Positions 63,424-64,000 of a stretch of DNA of 64,000 bases are shown one piece after another. This DNA is from Brotaphodocola faecis (lineage in GTDB: Bacteria; Bacillota; Clostridia; Lachnospirales; Lachnospiraceae). Every line of letters starts with the position of its first letter. The first letter of the stretch is position 1. The position numbers were made by a program, and so were the translations under genes. The notes beneath the pieces are model-generated. The model had not been told where the DNA came from, did no database searches, and was given only the letters and a program-made list of their open reading frames with translations. The DNA lies in contig NZ_JBBMFJ010000017.1 of NCBI RefSeq assembly GCF_040096075.1, positions 1 to 64,000 on the forward strand. Reading direction: 5' to 3'.

Positions 63424-64000
63424 TCAAGCCTCCTTTGCAACTTTCCACCGAACAGACTGCTGATAGTCCCGCCACATGGTTCCGAACAAGCTGCCCGTGC
63501 GTTCAGACAGCTCCGCAAAGCTGCCATCCTCCGCGAGATGACCGTCCTTGAGCACATAAATATGGTCGGCGTTTACGACGGTAGAAAGGCGATGGGCGAT
63601 CATGATAACAGTGCGTCCCTTTGCCAGCGCATTGAAGGCTGCCTGCACCTTTGTCTCATTGTCCGGATCGGCAAAGGCGGTAGCCTCGTCCAGAATCAGC
63701 ACCGGCGCATTTTTCAGCATAGCGCGGGCGATGGCCAGCCGCTGCGTCTCACCGCCGGAGAGGTAAATGCCCTGCGAACCGATGACTGTATGCACGCCGT
63801 CCGGAAATTTCTCAATAATATCCATACACTGTGCCGCACGGAGCGCCGCCAGAACTTCCTCGTCCGTGGCGTCCGGCTTGCCCATGCGGACATTGTCAAG
63901 AATGCTGCCCTTGATGAGATGGCTGTTCTGGAACACAAAGGAAACGGTGTCCATCAGCTCATTTTTGTCGATGTTCTTTACATTGATGCCGCCGATGGAA
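63424..64000 (-). CDS. ABC exporter partner subunit, 5'-partial
   Basis: The frame is open to base 64000, so only the C-terminal 191 codons are present. The nucleotide-binding domain shows GGINVKNIDKNELM, the Q-loop FVFQNSH, the signature IYLSGGETQRLAIARA and Walker B VLILDEATAFADP (Asp-Pro following). Co-transcribed with the 61681 gene. Confidence 0.85.
   Translation of the reverse strand, partial: SIGGINVKNIDKNELMDTVSFVFQNSHLIKGSILDNVRMGKPDATDEEVLAALRAAQCMDIIEKFPDGVHTVIGSQGIYLSGGETQRLAIARAMLKNAPVLILDEATAFADPDNETKVQAAFNALAKGRTVIMIAHRLSTVVNADHIYVLKDGHLAEDGSFAELSERTGSLFGTMWRDYQQSVRWKVAKEA

Overview
The window reads as a chromosomal segment of a gut Firmicute, most likely a Lachnospiraceae (Blautia/Dorea/Ruminococcus-type). 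The basis is mid-GC low-repeat coding sequence with strong GGAGG ribosome sites, a LacLM-type lactose/Leloir operon, DUF2812/DUF2500/DUF3784 genes and Tn916/TnpX-type mobile modules. No rRNA or tRNA gene was seen. The genus is an inference.

Layout. 1-4356: 3' part of a giant surface protein (two beta-helix blocks, InlB-type repeats, cell-wall-binding tail). 4568-5239 and 20457-20797: wrecked nagB and nagA. The 3' halves of both genes are joined back to back, and nagA is then split by a 15.2-kb TnpX-type element (5237-20455). The element carries tnpV, tet(O) with its attenuator, a KTR zinc protein, sigma-like regulators, a MobC/MobP relaxase module, a replication-initiator-like gene and a serine recombinase lacking its catalytic N-terminus. 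It also carries a second resistance-like cassette: an ErmD-type leader peptide and terminator, a second KTR protein, and a radical-SAM RlmN/Cfr-type methylase. The element is heavily deleted and rearranged and probably cannot excise by itself.

21021-29860: a compact lactose/galactose operon (GPH permease, lacL, lacM, lacA, galK, galE, galT). Permease, heterodimeric beta-galactosidase and Leloir enzymes would together take lactose to UDP-glucose and glucose-1-phosphate. 30098-32160: a nucleotidase and pseudogenes. 32083-34336: an IS91-family element with an accessory tyrosine recombinase, followed by a 93-bp palindrome. 34449-45846: small membrane proteins, a degenerate integrase, RadC, a 0.5-kb noncoding array of an AT-rich repeat, VapBC flanked by 72-bp direct repeats, and methylglyoxal synthase.

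46376-52323: an ABC sugar-uptake operon (binding lipoprotein, two permeases, ATPase) with a TIM-barrel isomerase and a HAD phosphatase. 53134-55747: a lipoprotein, a solitary RloA/AbiL-like ATPase and a DinJ/YafQ toxin-antitoxin pair. 55855-58035 and 61117-61500: relics of other mobile elements (relaxase, sigma-like, GGDEF, recombinase fragments). 58198-61004: a lipoprotein and a TadZ/MinD-like ATPase with a membrane partner. 61681-64000: a heterodimeric ABC exporter running off the right edge.
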